From: an uncultured Lactobacillus sp.
GTDB taxonomy: Bacteria > Bacillota > Bacilli > Lactobacillales > Lactobacillaceae
DNA: 63,690 nt
Direction: 5' to 3'
Assembly: GCF_948948975.1 (NCBI RefSeq)
Contig: NZ_CARBVX010000012.1
Coordinates: forward strand, 1-63,690
Position numbers and translations under genes: made by a program. How positions within the stretch are numbered: the first letter of the stretch is position 1; each line of letters begins with the position of its first letter. This document shows positions 48,906-59,646 of the stretch, in pieces. Under the pieces are notes generated by a model. That model was not told the DNA's origin and made no database searches. It saw only the letters and a program-made list of their open reading frames with translations.

Positions 48906-51191
48906 TCACTTCAAATATTGCTTAACATAATTAATCAATTGGTTTGATGGCATCGTTCTTAACTGATTAGTAAATTTTATCTGGGATGATACACTGTTGA
49001 AATATTTCGAAGCAGTTAGTTTTTTACTTTCAGGATTTTTATTACCGATAATTTTTCCATCAGTGAATGAGACAAAGTTCAATTCAAAAAATACACGTAA
49101 AATAAATAAAACAGACTGATAATCTAAGCCAAGATAAGAAGATACAGCCTGATAATCATCAAGACTTAGGTTTGGATGCGCATAAATATATTTTAAAGTT
49201 GTACCAAAAACATCTCTACTTGGCAACGTATTGATTGGTAATTGATCAAATAAAAAGCGTAAATAGAGCTGTTGATATTTTTTCTCCAAAGCGATATTTA
49301 ACTCCATTTGATTACGTGGTGTATCTAGTAAAGCAACCACTTCAGAATTTCCATTATAATCTTTTGCTAGCCTAATCTTTTCTTCTGGAATACCCAATCC
49401 ATTTCTCGCCCATGGAATAATCTTTTTATCAAAAATCAAATACTTATCAGCAAATCCCATCACATAGTCTTCTTGACGCATATCAATTACTTGATCAAAG
49501 ACAGCTAATTTGGGAGCGCCATATTCAATTCCAGCTAGCATCCCTTGAACGTTAGAAATATTTTTCCAACTATTAAGAGAGAGAGTAATGTAAAGTTCTT
49601 TAATAAAAGGAAGTAATGTTTGATTTAAAAATCCCTTATTAAACCCAACAACTGTAAGCTTCCCCGCATTTTTTTCTGCTGTAAACTTTACATGATTTTT
49701 ATCTTTTCCCATTTTAAACAGGCTCTTAATATGCGGTTCACTAATACTAAAAATCGGTTCCGGATTACCTGTCCCAAATGGACCAACTAGATTTATCTCA
49801 GCTACGGTATCAGGTGTTATCTCTTTTAAATTTAATTCAAAGTCAAAATCTTTTACCTCAAGATCGGTACTTGGTTTAAAACTATCCTCAAAGCGTACTC
49901 GTAATTCTTCAAGCTTGTCGGCTTTTAAAGATAAGCCACAAGCAAAATCATGACCACCAAATTTATCTAAAAGGTCATCCTTCAGTGGCTCTAAAGCATT
50001 AAACAAATTAAAACCTTCGCTTGATCGACCAGATCCCTTTAGCTCACCTGACTCATCCTTAGTAAGGACAAGAGTAGGTTTATGCAATTTTTCGACCACT
50101 TTATTCGCTACAAGACCTAAGACACCTTCATGAAAATCAGGATTATAAATAACTAAAGTATTTCGATGCTGCCATCCATTGTTTTCAACTTGAGCTAGGC
50201 AATCTTCATAAACTGTAGTTGTAAGTTCTTTTCTCTCATTATTTAATTCTTCAATCTTAGTGGCTATTTTTTCAGCTTGTTCCTCATCATCGCTTAAAAG
50301 TAATTCCACGGCCAAACTAGCATTTGCTAAACGTCCCACAGCATTTAATCTTGGTGCAATATTAAAGCCAACATCTGTTGCCGTAATTTGTCCCATAGTT
50401 AGACCCGCTTGTTTAATTAGAGCGCGTAAGCCTGGTCGTTCAGTTTGGTTCAGAATATCTAATCCCCGTTTAACAACAATATGGCCTTCACCAGTAACTT
50501 TTACCATATCGCCAATTGTTCCAATCATGGCTAAATCTAACAACTCAGGCATCGTATCCTGCATTAATGCACGGCAAATTCTATAGGCAACCCCTGCGCC
50601 ACAATAATCATCAAATGGATATTTCTGGCCGGGATAATTACAGTGAACTGTACTGAAGGCTGCTGGTTTTTGATCTTGAAAAGTATGATGATCAGTTAAA
50701 ATTACATCGACACCATGTTCTTGAGCGTACTTTATTTCTTCAACACCAGTTACACCATTGTCAACAGTAATGATTAACTTAGTTCCATCCTCTACTATCT
50801 CTTGATAGCGCGTCATGTTTGGTCCATAACCATCTTTAAATCTATCTGGAATAAAAAAATGAACATCGGCACCCAAAATTTCTAACGTATCCATCATGAT
50901 ACTTGTTGCTGTAATCCCATCAGCATCATAATCGCCATAGATTGTTATTTTCTCGCCATTATCAATCGCTAGATTAATTCGATCAATTGTCTTTTTCATA
51001 TCATGCATCAAAAAGGGATCTGCTAAATCATTTTCGTCTGCATTTAACCAAAAATCCAATTTTTCTGCAGTATTTATTCCCCTTAAAGCAAAAAGCTTAG
51101 CTTGAATATCCGTTAAGCCATAATCCTCAATTAATTCTTGATCTAAATCATTTGCTTGTCTTTGTTGCCATTTCATTATTTTCTTGTTCAC
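48906..51191 (-). CDS. recJ: Single-stranded-DNA exonuclease RecJ
   Basis: The 761-residue enzyme has the DHH motifs IYGDYDADGITATS, IITVDNGVTG, LTDHHTF and the DHHA1-like part with DKFGGHDFACGLSL. The C-terminal 200 residues form the RecJ OB and Firmicute-specific tail. It degrades single strands 5' to 3' in repair and recombination. It is followed by apt. Confidence 0.93.
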   Translation of the reverse strand: MNKKIMKWQQRQANDLDQELIEDYGLTDIQAKLFALRGINTAEKLDFWLNADENDLADPFLMHDMKKTIDRINLAIDNGEKITIYGDYDADGITATSIMMDTLEILGADVHFFIPDRFKDGYGPNMTRYQEIVEDGTKLIITVDNGVTGVEEIKYAQEHGVDVILTDHHTFQDQKPAAFSTVHCNYPGQKYPFDDYCGAGVAYRICRALMQDTMPELLDLAMIGTIGDMVKVTGEGHIVVKRGLDILNQTERPGLRALIKQAGLTMGQITATDVGFNIAPRLNAVGRLANASLAVELLLSDDEEQAEKIATKIEELNNERKELTTTVYEDCLAQVENNGWQHRNTLVIYNPDFHEGVLGLVANKVVEKLHKPTLVLTKDESGELKGSGRSSEGFNLFNALEPLKDDLLDKFGGHDFACGLSLKADKLEELRVRFEDSFKPSTDLEVKDFDFELNLKEITPDTVAEINLVGPFGTGNPEPIFSISEPHIKSLFKMGKDKNHVKFTAEKNAGKLTVVGFNKGFLNQTLLPFIKELYITLSLNSWKNISNVQGMLAGIEYGAPKLAVFDQVIDMRQEDYVMGFADKYLIFDKKIIPWARNGLGIPEEKIRLAKDYNGNSEVVALLDTPRNQMELNIALEKKYQQLYLRFLFDQLPINTLPSRDVFGTTLKYIYAHPNLSLDDYQAVSSYLGLDYQSVLFILRVFFELNFVSFTDGKIIGNKNPESKKLTASKYFNSVSSQIKFTNQLRTMPSNQLINYVKQYLK

Positions 51192-51235
51192 CTAAATCAT
51201 TTATAAACATCTAAGTTTCTATTATAGCAAAAGTT

Positions 51236-51274
51236 AAAAAGGATTTACTTCCTTTCATTTAAGAAGTAAATCCC
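51236..51274 (-). terminator. Terminator of the sortase gene
   Basis: On the minus strand GGATTTACTTC pairs with GAAGTAAATCC, followed by TTTTTAA. It lies right after the sortase stop and before recJ. Confidence 0.8.
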
Positions 51275-51275
51275 T

Positions 51276-51965
51276 TTATTTAAGTTTGAAAACTTGAAGG
51301 TTTTTGTCTGTTGCTGGTTTTTCCGAAATTAATTTTCCTCTAATTGCCCAGCGATTAACTCCACCATCAGCACAAGTAATTAAAGTAACAATATTTTTCT
51401 TAGTATTATCAACTAGCCAAACTGCTGTTGGATCGACAATTTTTTTCATATATATTCGATAAACATAAATTTTATCTAGATTAGTCAAATATACTTTTTC
51501 GCCTATTTTGGTGCTTTCTAGTGGTGAAAATAATACTCCCTTGGCAGTCATATAGTGTCCCGCTAAAGGATAGTTGCCTTTTCCCATCACTTGGTCAGGT
51601 CTCATCGTTCCCCCACCAGTGGACATCGCATCATCGCTTAATCCTTTCATAATTGGTAAGTACATGTTTACACTGGGAACCGCAATCGCACCAATCGCAT
51701 TCGCTGTATTATTGACACGCGATTTTGTTACTTGACCAAAGTCGATTTCCTCTACCTTAGAAAAATCAAACATTCCTTTTTTCTTTTGATTCTTTTTAAC
51801 AGTTTCTTTATTTAACTTCTTTAAGGCAGTCGTTTGATTTTGTCTAACCATCATATCTCGAATCTGACTATTGAAAATCATCCCTAATCCGATGATTAAT
51901 AAAATAATTGCAGCAATTCTAATTATCCAAGTTTTCTTGGAATTATTTTTCTTTGTCTGTGCCAT
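51276..51965 (-). CDS. srtA: Class A sortase
   Basis: The 229-residue protein has one N-terminal membrane anchor (WIIRIAAIILLIIGLGMIF) and the sortase beta-barrel. His137 (LAGHYM), Cys198 (VTLITCADGG) and Arg209 (RWAIRGKL) form the catalytic set. It attaches LPxTG proteins to peptidoglycan. It lies between lepA and recJ as a single gene with its own terminator. Confidence 0.93.
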   Translation of the reverse strand: MAQTKKNNSKKTWIIRIAAIILLIIGLGMIFNSQIRDMMVRQNQTTALKKLNKETVKKNQKKKGMFDFSKVEEIDFGQVTKSRVNNTANAIGAIAVPSVNMYLPIMKGLSDDAMSTGGGTMRPDQVMGKGNYPLAGHYMTAKGVLFSPLESTKIGEKVYLTNLDKIYVYRIYMKKIVDPTAVWLVDNTKKNIVTLITCADGGVNRWAIRGKLISEKPATDKNLQVFKLK

Positions 51966-52075
51966 TTTTTCTATTCCTTAATTAATTGATACTGTTATAA
52001 ATTCTAACACAAATTTAGAAAAAGAATATCAATTACCTTAGCGATAGACTTTACGTAAATTTATATTTTTAACAA

Positions 52076-52107
52076 AAAAGACGCACCAAAACCCTTGGTA
52101 CGTCTAT
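52076..52107 (-). terminator. Terminator of lepA
   Basis: On the minus strand AGACGTACC pairs with GGTGCGTCT (G-U pairs) around AAGGGTTTT, followed by TTTTTT. It is 14 bases or so past the lepA stop. Confidence 0.75.
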
Positions 52108-52120
52108 AAAGTCACATTAT

Positions 52121-53959
52121 TTACTTACCTTTGATGTCGTCATCGTTCATTTTTAAGACAGCCATAAATGCATCTTGAGGCACTTCTACTCTACCTACTG
52201 CTTTCATTCTCTTTTTACCACGACGCTGTTTCTCGAGTAATTTTGCACGTCGATCAGGGTCACCTGTATGAATCTTCCAAGTAACATCTTTACGATATGG
52301 CTTAATTGTTGCACGAGAAATAATTTTTGCTCCAATGGCACCTTGAATATCAACTTCAAAGTTTTGACGTGGAATCAATTTTTTCAACATTGTTGTCATT
52401 TGACGAGCACGATTTTGTGCTTCTTCACGGTGTGCAATAAAGCTGAGAGCATCAATAGGCTCTTTATTAAGAAGCATGTCAATTTTAACTAAGTCTGTTG
52501 CACGATAACCAGTTATTTCATAATCAAGGGATGCATAGCCCTTAGTTGAAGATTTTAATTCATCAAAAAAATCATAAATAATTTCAGCTAGTGGCATATT
52601 GTAAATAACATTTACTCGATATTTATCTAAGTAATCCATAGTTACAAATTCGCCACGTTTTCGCTGACATAATTCCATTACTGGTCCTACAAAATCATTC
52701 GGCACCATAATTTCTGCTTTAACATAAGGTTCTTGAACTTCCTTATACTCACCAGCATCAGGTAAATCAGCTGGGTTATCAATCAATTTAGTTGATCCGT
52801 CGTTCATAATAGCATGATAGTCTACACTTGGTGCAGTCATAATTAAATCCATGCCAAATTCTTGCTCGAGTCGTTCTTGAACAACATCCATATGAAGCAA
52901 GCCTAAAAATCCACACCGAAAACCAAAGCCTAGTGCTTGAGATGTTTCAGGTTCAAATTCTAAGGCAGCATCATTCAATTGTAACTTTTGAAGTGCTTCT
53001 TTTAAATCATCATACTTTTGATTATCAACTGGATACATACCAGAGTATACCATTGGTGGAATTTGACGATAACCAGGAAGTGGCTTTTCAGTCGGATTTT
53101 CAGCACTAGTAATAGTATCACCAACACGAGTTTCACGAACCGACTTGATGTTAGCAGTTAAATATCCTACATCTCCGGCAATAAGCATATCTTTTTTAAC
53201 GGGATGTGGGCTTGAAACACCTACTTCTGTTACTTCAAACTCTTTTCCAGTATTCATAATGCGAATTTTATCGCCGGGTTTAACAGTTCCCTCTTCAATT
53301 CGAACTGATAAAACAACTCCGCGATAATCATCATATTTTGAATCAAAAATCAAAGCTTTCAATGGAGCATTAAGGTCACCATCAGGTGCAGGTACTTTTT
53401 TCACAATTTCTTCCAGCAATTCAGGGATGCCTTGACCTGTTTTTCCTGAAACTTCTACTGCATCTGAAGCATCAAGACCTATCATCTCTTCAATTTCGTT
53501 TTTACACATCTCTGGATCTGCTGATGGTAAATCGATTTTATTAATAACTGGTAAGATTTCCAAGTCATCATCAATAGCTAAATAAGTATTAGCCAAAGTT
53601 TGTGCTTGTACACCTTGAGTGGCATCTACTACTAACAGTGCGCCCTCACAGGCCGCTAAAGATCTTGAAACTTCGTATGAAAAGTCTACGTGCCCTGGCG
53701 TATCAATTAAGTGAAAGATATATGTTTCACCATCTTTAGCATGGTATTTTACCTCTACAGAATTCAGCTTAATAGTTATACCACGTTGTCGTTCTAGCGG
53801 CATATCGTCAAGTAATTGATTTTTCATTTGACGTTCAGAAACCGTATCTGTTAATTCCAAAATACGATCCGCAATCGTTGATTTTCCATGATCAATATGG
53901 GCAACAATTGAAAAATTTCGAATATGTTTTTGATAATCTTGTAATTTTTTTATATCCAT
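52121..53959 (-). CDS. lepA: Elongation factor 4 (LepA)
   Basis: The 612-residue GTPase has G1 AHIDHGKS (20-27), G3 DTPGH, G4 NKID and the RGITIKL switch. It has the typical LepA C-terminal domain, and its order is that of EF-G lacking domain IV. LepA acts on ribosomes that stall or misfold during translation. It lies downstream of dnaJ. Confidence 0.96.
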   Translation of the reverse strand: MDIKKLQDYQKHIRNFSIVAHIDHGKSTIADRILELTDTVSERQMKNQLLDDMPLERQRGITIKLNSVEVKYHAKDGETYIFHLIDTPGHVDFSYEVSRSLAACEGALLVVDATQGVQAQTLANTYLAIDDDLEILPVINKIDLPSADPEMCKNEIEEMIGLDASDAVEVSGKTGQGIPELLEEIVKKVPAPDGDLNAPLKALIFDSKYDDYRGVVLSVRIEEGTVKPGDKIRIMNTGKEFEVTEVGVSSPHPVKKDMLIAGDVGYLTANIKSVRETRVGDTITSAENPTEKPLPGYRQIPPMVYSGMYPVDNQKYDDLKEALQKLQLNDAALEFEPETSQALGFGFRCGFLGLLHMDVVQERLEQEFGMDLIMTAPSVDYHAIMNDGSTKLIDNPADLPDAGEYKEVQEPYVKAEIMVPNDFVGPVMELCQRKRGEFVTMDYLDKYRVNVIYNMPLAEIIYDFFDELKSSTKGYASLDYEITGYRATDLVKIDMLLNKEPIDALSFIAHREEAQNRARQMTTMLKKLIPRQNFEVDIQGAIGAKIISRATIKPYRKDVTWKIHTGDPDRRAKLLEKQRRGKKRMKAVGRVEVPQDAFMAVLKMNDDDIKGK

Positions 53960-54060
53960 GTTCTCACCCTTTTCGCTTTATTAATTATATCAAAGGCCTA
54001 CGAGTAGATAAAATTCTTAATGCAACATTTTCTAAAAGCAATTATTTATTACAACAAAAA

Positions 54061-54098
54061 TAAAACGCATATCTCACCACTTATAGAGATATACGTTT
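54061..54098 (-). terminator. Terminator of dnaJ
   Basis: On the minus strand AAAACGTATATCTC pairs with GAGATATGCGTTTT (one G-U) and ATTTTTG follows. It ends the hrcA-dnaJ operon. Confidence 0.75.
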
Positions 54099-54104
54099 TC
54101 ACTT

Positions 54105-55271
54105 TTATTCTCCGTTTAATTTATCTTTTAAACGTTCAAAGAAATTCTTTTCTTGTGGGGAAATATTACCGCCACCAGCTTTAACGTAATCAACCAAAGC
54201 TTCCTTCTGCTTATCATTAATCTTCTTTGGAATAACTACTTTAACTGTTACTTCTTGGTCTCCATTGCCTGTACCATTTATCTTTGGTACACCTTGACCA
54301 CGCAATTTAAAGTTAGTATTAGGTTGAGTTCCTGCTGGAATAGTTAAATCAACTGGACCATGAACTGTATTTACACGAATTTTATCTCCTAAAGCTGCTT
54401 GAGCAAATGAAATTGGAGCTTCCGTATAAATAGTTGTCCCATTTCTTCTAAATTCTTTGCTTGGTTTGACTCTAAATACAATGTACAGGTCTCCGTAAGG
54501 ACCACCATTCTTTCCGGCTTCGCCTTGACCACTTAAGCGAATCTGTTGTCCATTATCAATACCCGCTGGAACAGTAACTTGAAGAGTTTGTTTTTTATCA
54601 ACTGTACCCTGACCATGGCAAGTTTGACATGGATGTTCAATGATTGTTCCACGCCCTCCACACTTGTCACACGTAGTTTGTTGTTGAATAACGCCAAGGG
54701 GTGTTTGACGGGTTACAGTCATTACTCCACTTCCATGACATTTATCACATGTAATTGGATGAGTACCTTTTTCAGCACCAGAGCCATCACAGGTAGGGCA
54801 GACTTCACTTCTAGTATAGGTAATATCTGTCTTTTTTCCTTTGATTGCATCCATAAAATCAATGGTCATCGTATAATCTAAATCTTGTCCTTTTTGCGGT
54901 GCAGTTGGATCTACACGACTTCTACCTCCACCAAATGCTGAACCAAAGATATCACCGAAAATATCGCCAAAATCACCAAAGCCTTGAGATGAGTATCCAC
55001 CTTGGCCGCCAAAACCGCCAAAGCCTTGACCACCAAAACCACCTTGACCATTTACACCTGCTTGGCCAAATTGGTCATACTGAGCTCTTTTCTGTTTATC
55101 ATGGAGAACCTCATATGCTTCATTTACTTCCTTGTATTTTTCTTCAGCACCAGGTTCATGGTTTAAGTCTGGGTGATATTTTTTTGCTAGTTTGCGATAT
55201 GCCTTACTAATATCACTTTCACTAGCATTTTTATCAACACCCAGCACATCATAATAATCACGTTGTGCCAT
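54105..55271 (-). CDS. dnaJ: Chaperone DnaJ
   Basis: The 388-residue protein has the J-domain with HPD (33-35), a Gly/Phe-rich stretch (75-120), four zinc-finger repeats ([32 protein letters not shown]), and the C-terminal client-binding part. It feeds clients to DnaK and drives its ATPase. A hairpin between dnaK and dnaJ may lower its expression. Confidence 0.96.
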   Translation of the reverse strand: MAQRDYYDVLGVDKNASESDISKAYRKLAKKYHPDLNHEPGAEEKYKEVNEAYEVLHDKQKRAQYDQFGQAGVNGQGGFGGQGFGGFGGQGGYSSQGFGDFGDIFGDIFGSAFGGGRSRVDPTAPQKGQDLDYTMTIDFMDAIKGKKTDITYTRSEVCPTCDGSGAEKGTHPITCDKCHGSGVMTVTRQTPLGVIQQQTTCDKCGGRGTIIEHPCQTCHGQGTVDKKQTLQVTVPAGIDNGQQIRLSGQGEAGKNGGPYGDLYIVFRVKPSKEFRRNGTTIYTEAPISFAQAALGDKIRVNTVHGPVDLTIPAGTQPNTNFKLRGQGVPKINGTGNGDQEVTVKVVIPKKINDKQKEALVDYVKAGGGNISPQEKNFFERLKDKLNGE

Positions 55272-55293
55272 CTGAAAACTCCTTTATTCATAA

Positions 55294-55327
55294 AAGAAAA
55301 GAACTACAATCACGCAGTTCTTTTCTT
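55294..55327. terminator. Hairpin between dnaK and dnaJ
   Basis: AAGAAAAGAACT pairs perfectly with AGTTCTTTTCTT around a ten-base loop. On the minus strand TTTTATG follows. It is probably a partial terminator that lets some transcripts reach dnaJ, or an RNA end-stabiliser. Confidence 0.65.
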
Positions 55328-55350
55328 GTTTGATTTAATTATAAAACTTT

Positions 55351-57198
55351 TTACTTATCAGGGTCTACCTTATGAAAGTCTCCATCAACAGTTGAACCAC
55401 CTTGACCGTTGTCTGAGCCATTATCATTGTTTGGTTGACCACCATTTTGTGGACCTTGAGCACCACCATTTTGTTGGTAAAGCTTAACAGCTAAATCTTG
55501 AGCAGCCTTTGATAAAGCTTCTTTCTTTTCTTTCATTTCATCCAAGTTGTTGTCTTTTTGAGCCTTCTTCAAAGCATCTAAAGCATCTTGAACATTCTTA
55601 GTTTCAGTTTCAGGAACTTTACCCTCAGTTTCCTTTAAAGTCTTTTCAGTAGTAAAGATTAATTGATCTACTTCGTTACGTAAATCAACTTCTTCCTTAC
55701 GCTTTTTATCTTCTTCAGCATGCTCTTCAGCATCCTTTTGCATCTTCTTGATTTCTTCATCTGATAAACCAGAAGAACTCTTAATGGTAATCTTTTGTTC
55801 CTTACCAGTACCCATATCTTTAGCCGATACATTTACAATACCGTTCTTATCGATATCGAAAGTAACTTGAATTTGTGGAACACCACGTGGTGCTGGTGGA
55901 ATGTCAGTCAATTCAAAGCGTCCTAAAGTCTTGTCATCAGCTGCCATTGGACGTTCACCTTGTAAAACATGAACATCTACTGCTGGTTGATTATCAGCCG
56001 CAGTTGAGAAGATTTGGCTCTTTGAAGTTGGAATGGTAGTGTTTCTGTCAATTAACTTAGTGAAGACACCACCCATAGTTTCAATACCAAGTGATAATGG
56101 AGTAACATCAAGTAAGACAATGTCCTTAACATCACCTGAGATAACACCACCTTGAATGGCTGCACCTAAAGCAACAGCTTCATCTGGGTTAATTGAGTGG
56201 TCAGGTTCTTTTCCAGCCCAATCCTTAACAGCCTTTTGAACTGCAGGAATACGAGTTGAACCACCGTTTAAAATAACTTTATCAATATCATTTACAGTCA
56301 AACCTGCATCACTTAAAGCATTGTCAAATGCTACCTTAGTCTTTTGAACTAAATCATCAGTTAATTCATCAAACTTAGCACGAGTTAAATCAGCTTCAAG
56401 GTGAAGTGGACCAGCTTCTCCGGCAGAAATAAATGGAAGTGAAATGTGAGTTGAGGAAACACCAGATAAGTCTTTCTTAGCCTTTTCTGCAGCATCCTTT
56501 AAACGTTGTAATGCCATCTTATCCTTAGATAAGTCAACACCATTTTCTTCCTTAAAGTTTTGGATTAACCAATCCATAATTCTTTGGTCAAAGTCGTCAC
56601 CACCAAGGTGAGTATCACCATTAGTTGATAATACTTGGAAGACTCCATCACCTAATTGCAAGATAGAAACATCGAAAGTACCACCACCAAGGTCGTATAC
56701 TAATACTTTTTCATCATTTTCATCTTTATCAAGACCATATGCTAAAGCTGAAGCAGTTGGTTCGTTGATAATTCTTTGAACATTTAAACCAGCAATTTTA
56801 CCAGCATCTTTAGTAGCTTGACGTTGTGCGTCGTTGAAATAAGCAGGAACAGTAATAACTGCGTCAGTTACTTTTTCACCCAAATAGTCTTCAGAGAACT
56901 TCTTAATGTATTGCAAAATAAAAGCTGAAATTTCTTGTGGAGTGTATTCCTTATCGCCAACTTTAACTTTGTAGCCCTCTTCACCCATATGACTCTTGAT
57001 CGAAACAATAGTGTTAGGGTTAGTGATTGCTTGACGCTTAGCTACTTCTCCAACTTGGATTTCACCATTTTTAAAAGCAACTACAGAAGGAGTTGTACGG
57101 TTACCTTCTGGGTTAGTAATAATTTTAGGTTCTTTACCTTCAAGTACGGCAACAGCAGAGTTTGTCGTACCTAAGTCAATACCAATAACTTTTGACAT
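55351..57198 (-). CDS. dnaK: Chaperone DnaK (Hsp70)
   Basis: The 615-residue protein has [14 protein letters not shown] at the start, [17 protein letters not shown] and [14 protein letters not shown], all Hsp70 signatures, followed by the substrate-binding domain and a Gly/Asn/Gln-rich tail. It folds proteins and counters heat damage. It lies 17 bases after grpE. Confidence 0.97.
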   Translation of the reverse strand: MSKVIGIDLGTTNSAVAVLEGKEPKIITNPEGNRTTPSVVAFKNGEIQVGEVAKRQAITNPNTIVSIKSHMGEEGYKVKVGDKEYTPQEISAFILQYIKKFSEDYLGEKVTDAVITVPAYFNDAQRQATKDAGKIAGLNVQRIINEPTASALAYGLDKDENDEKVLVYDLGGGTFDVSILQLGDGVFQVLSTNGDTHLGGDDFDQRIMDWLIQNFKEENGVDLSKDKMALQRLKDAAEKAKKDLSGVSSTHISLPFISAGEAGPLHLEADLTRAKFDELTDDLVQKTKVAFDNALSDAGLTVNDIDKVILNGGSTRIPAVQKAVKDWAGKEPDHSINPDEAVALGAAIQGGVISGDVKDIVLLDVTPLSLGIETMGGVFTKLIDRNTTIPTSKSQIFSTAADNQPAVDVHVLQGERPMAADDKTLGRFELTDIPPAPRGVPQIQVTFDIDKNGIVNVSAKDMGTGKEQKITIKSSSGLSDEEIKKMQKDAEEHAEEDKKRKEEVDLRNEVDQLIFTTEKTLKETEGKVPETETKNVQDALDALKKAQKDNNLDEMKEKKEALSKAAQDLAVKLYQQNGGAQGPQNGGQPNNDNGSDNGQGGSTVDGDFHKVDPDK

Positions 57199-57215
57199 AT
57201 ATAGAACTTCCTTTC

Positions 57216-57794
57216 TTATTGAGCCACTACAACCATTGCTGGTCTTAATGTTCTATCTTTATATTGATATCCTTTTTGTAAAACTTTAACTACGCGATCC
57301 TTTTGTTCATCATTTTCTGCCGCTACAGTTTGAACAGCCTGATGAAGAGAAGGATCAAAAGTTTCACCTTCGGCCTTAATTTCAGTAATTCCTTGATCTT
57401 TCATTGATTTAACTAATGAATCAAGAGTCATCTGAACGCCCTTTTGAAGTTGCTTAGCAGCTTCATCATCAGCCTTAACGGCTAATGCTCGCTCTAAGTT
57501 ATCCATTGCAGGCAAAACTTCTTTAGCTAAGCTTTGAGATTCATATTTTATTAACTGAGCACGTTCTTTCGCATAGCGTGCTTGCATATTTTGAATCTCA
57601 GCTTCACTACGTAAGTATTTATCTTCAAGATCCTTATTTTTAGCAGTTAATTCAGCAATTTCTTTTTCATAATTCTCTGCTGGATTTTCCTTAACTTTCT
57701 CTTTCGGAGCTGCTTTTGGATCTTTTTTTGGTGCCTTATCTGGGGTCACCTCGTCCTTTAAATCTTTTTCATGCGGAAACTCTTCTTTACTCAC
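57216..57794 (-). CDS. grpE: GrpE nucleotide-exchange factor
   Basis: The 192-residue protein has a charged N-terminus, a long coiled coil ([20 protein letters not shown]) and the GrpE signature [22 protein letters not shown] and [12 protein letters not shown]. It helps DnaK release ADP. It starts 11 bases after hrcA ends. Confidence 0.96.
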   Translation of the reverse strand: MSKEEFPHEKDLKDEVTPDKAPKKDPKAAPKEKVKENPAENYEKEIAELTAKNKDLEDKYLRSEAEIQNMQARYAKERAQLIKYESQSLAKEVLPAMDNLERALAVKADDEAAKQLQKGVQMTLDSLVKSMKDQGITEIKAEGETFDPSLHQAVQTVAAENDEQKDRVVKVLQKGYQYKDRTLRPAMVVVAQ

Positions 57795-57805
57795 AGCTAA
57801 CCTCC

Positions 57806-58864
57806 TTACTTAAATCTACCATAATAATCTAACAATTTCTTTGCTAGTTCATTCCTAAAATACTCGAGTAATCCGATCATCTGCGAGTATGGCATGTTTG
57901 TTGGCCCTAGTAGTGCAATTGTTCCTTTACCATATTTACCAACACTATATTGTGCAGTTAATAAGCTGTAATTTTCAAGTAAATCGGATGGTAATTCTGA
58001 ACCCAATTTAACCTGAACCTTAGAACTAGAATCATTTTTCAGTTCATCTTCAGGATTAAAACCAATTAAACTTGAAAGTGCATCATTTTGATCAATTAAC
58101 TTATACAGTGATTTTATCTTGGTTAAATCATCATTTTCATAATTACTCAAAAGATTAATTTGACCATCAACATACATTTGCTCACTAGCCGCATCTTTAA
58201 TGACATCTTGTAAGAGATCCAATATTTCTGGTGCAGATCCACGAGCAATAAGATGATCAGCAATACGCTTGAGTAATACTTCATTAATTGAACTGAGTGA
58301 TTTTCCAACTAATTGATCATTAATCAATCGAACAGCTTTTTCAATTTCTTCCCCATTAGTATGATGAGGCAAAGTATAAATTTGATTCTTTACATTGCCA
58401 TCATCAGTTACTAAAATGGCCATCACTTGATGACTAGATATAGGAACAATTCTAAAACCTGTAACTTTTACAGAATGCGTTTCAGGTCCTGCTGCAAAAG
58501 CTGTGTAGTTAGTCAAATCAGATAAAATCTTTGCAGCTTCCTGCACAATTTCATTAACTTGTTGAAAGGGTTGGTCTAACTGGTAAACAATTCGATTATA
58601 GATAGATGCTGGTATTTTTACTGGATTAATTAAATGATCCAAGTAGTATCGATAGCCAGCAGTTGAAGGAATTCGTCCACTTGACGAGTGTGTCTTTTCA
58701 AGTAACCCCTTCTCTTCCAAAACCGCCATTTCATTTCGAACCGTTGCACTAGAGACCTTGACAGGCAGTTGATTCATCACGGTCTTGGAACCTACTGGCT
58801 CATGTGTCTGAGTAAAGTCCATAATAATAGTCTTTAAAATAAGTTCTTGCCGTTCAGTCAACAT
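57806..58864 (-). CDS. hrcA: Heat-shock repressor HrcA
   Basis: The 352-residue repressor has the winged helix ([58 protein letters not shown]) and the HrcA C-terminal dimer domain. It binds CIRCE and shuts down its own operon. Two CIRCE copies lie directly upstream, so it is autoregulated. Confidence 0.96.
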   Translation of the reverse strand: MLTERQELILKTIIMDFTQTHEPVGSKTVMNQLPVKVSSATVRNEMAVLEEKGLLEKTHSSSGRIPSTAGYRYYLDHLINPVKIPASIYNRIVYQLDQPFQQVNEIVQEAAKILSDLTNYTAFAAGPETHSVKVTGFRIVPISSHQVMAILVTDDGNVKNQIYTLPHHTNGEEIEKAVRLINDQLVGKSLSSINEVLLKRIADHLIARGSAPEILDLLQDVIKDAASEQMYVDGQINLLSNYENDDLTKIKSLYKLIDQNDALSSLIGFNPEDELKNDSSSKVQVKLGSELPSDLLENYSLLTAQYSVGKYGKGTIALLGPTNMPYSQMIGLLEYFRNELAKKLLDYYGRFK

Positions 58865-58880
58865 TTTCTCGCCCCCATCA

Positions 58881-58907
58881 TTAGCACTCTTCTTTCTTCT
58901 GTGCTAA
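58881..58907. promoter_or_regulatory. CIRCE element (proximal)
   Basis: TTAGCACTC, nine bases, CTGTGCTAA: an inverted repeat with two departures from the perfect arm (GAGTGCTAA). It is an HrcA operator 17 bases before hrcA. Confidence 0.85.
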
Positions 58908-58928
58908 CAATTTATATAATACCATATA

Positions 58929-58955
58929 TTAGCAATTGTGCAAGCAGAGTGCTAA
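58929..58955. promoter_or_regulatory. CIRCE element (distal)
   Basis: TTAGCAATT, nine bases, GAGTGCTAA. With the proximal copy it brackets the minus-strand promoter (TTGCAC, 16 bases, TATTAT). This gives strong HrcA control of the dnaK operon. Confidence 0.85.
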
Positions 58956-58971
58956 ATCAATTTGATTTTTA

Positions 58972-59002
58972 ACAAAAAAGCAACTACTCAGTACTTGCTA
59001 AG
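58972..59002 (-). terminator. Terminator after the GyrI-like gene
   Basis: On the minus strand AGCAA...ACT pairs with AGT...TTGCT and a run of six T follows. It separates this gene from the hrcA operon. Confidence 0.6.
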
Positions 59003-59003
59003 T

Positions 59004-59630
59004 TTATTTAATTGGTAGTCTAATTACAGTCTTTAATCGCTCCACTCTAGTTCTTCGCGGATCACTTAAATATATTTCATGATGATAGCGTGGATTTTTT
59101 ATATCAATTTGATAATTTTTTGACTCGACAAATTTATGCATATTTTCAATTGTCATCGGTTCGTCATCATAGCTACCAATATGCATTTGCTGGACATAGA
59201 GACTTTCATTATATTTGAAAAATTTTATTTCCGAGAAATCTTTTTTCTTCTTTTCACTAGCAATTTTAACTGCCCAATTAAATTCTTTAAAAGTAACAAA
59301 GTCGGGTAAGCGAATCATTGAAATCCAAGAAAAGTTTTCTTTATGAGCATAGTCGATTTTTAAATAATCTCTCATCCAACAGAGACCTTCAAGAGGTGGA
59401 ACAACAAAATCAAAATAACCTGAAATTTTGTGTTCCCCTTTCTTACTCATTTTAATGGTATAAGCGACACTATACAGCATTTCTAGAGTATTTCTATATG
59501 TTCCATCTTCTTTATTTGGATCACCACTTCCTGAAACTGCTAGATAGTTCATTTCAAGAATAGTTATTAATTCAGATTTCTTTTTTGGAAAATATAAATC
59601 TTTATATTCTTTTTTATGATCAAATACCAA
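59004..59630 (-). CDS. GyrI-like small-molecule-binding protein
   Basis: The 208-residue protein has the GyrI-like layout (YLAVSGSGDPNKEDGTYRNT, YFDFVVPPLEGLCWM, and late YVQQMHIGSYDDEPMT). It has no DNA-binding part. Such proteins bind drugs or small ligands. It lies 16 bases downstream of the ABC-F gene in the same direction, so it may share its control and a role in drug response. Confidence 0.75.
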   Translation of the reverse strand: MVFDHKKEYKDLYFPKKKSELITILEMNYLAVSGSGDPNKEDGTYRNTLEMLYSVAYTIKMSKKGEHKISGYFDFVVPPLEGLCWMRDYLKIDYAHKENFSWISMIRLPDFVTFKEFNWAVKIASEKKKKDFSEIKFFKYNESLYVQQMHIGSYDDEPMTIENMHKFVESKNYQIDIKNPRYHHEIYLSDPRRTRVERLKTVIRLPIK

Positions 59631-59646
59631 TTTTTCTCCCCTTTAA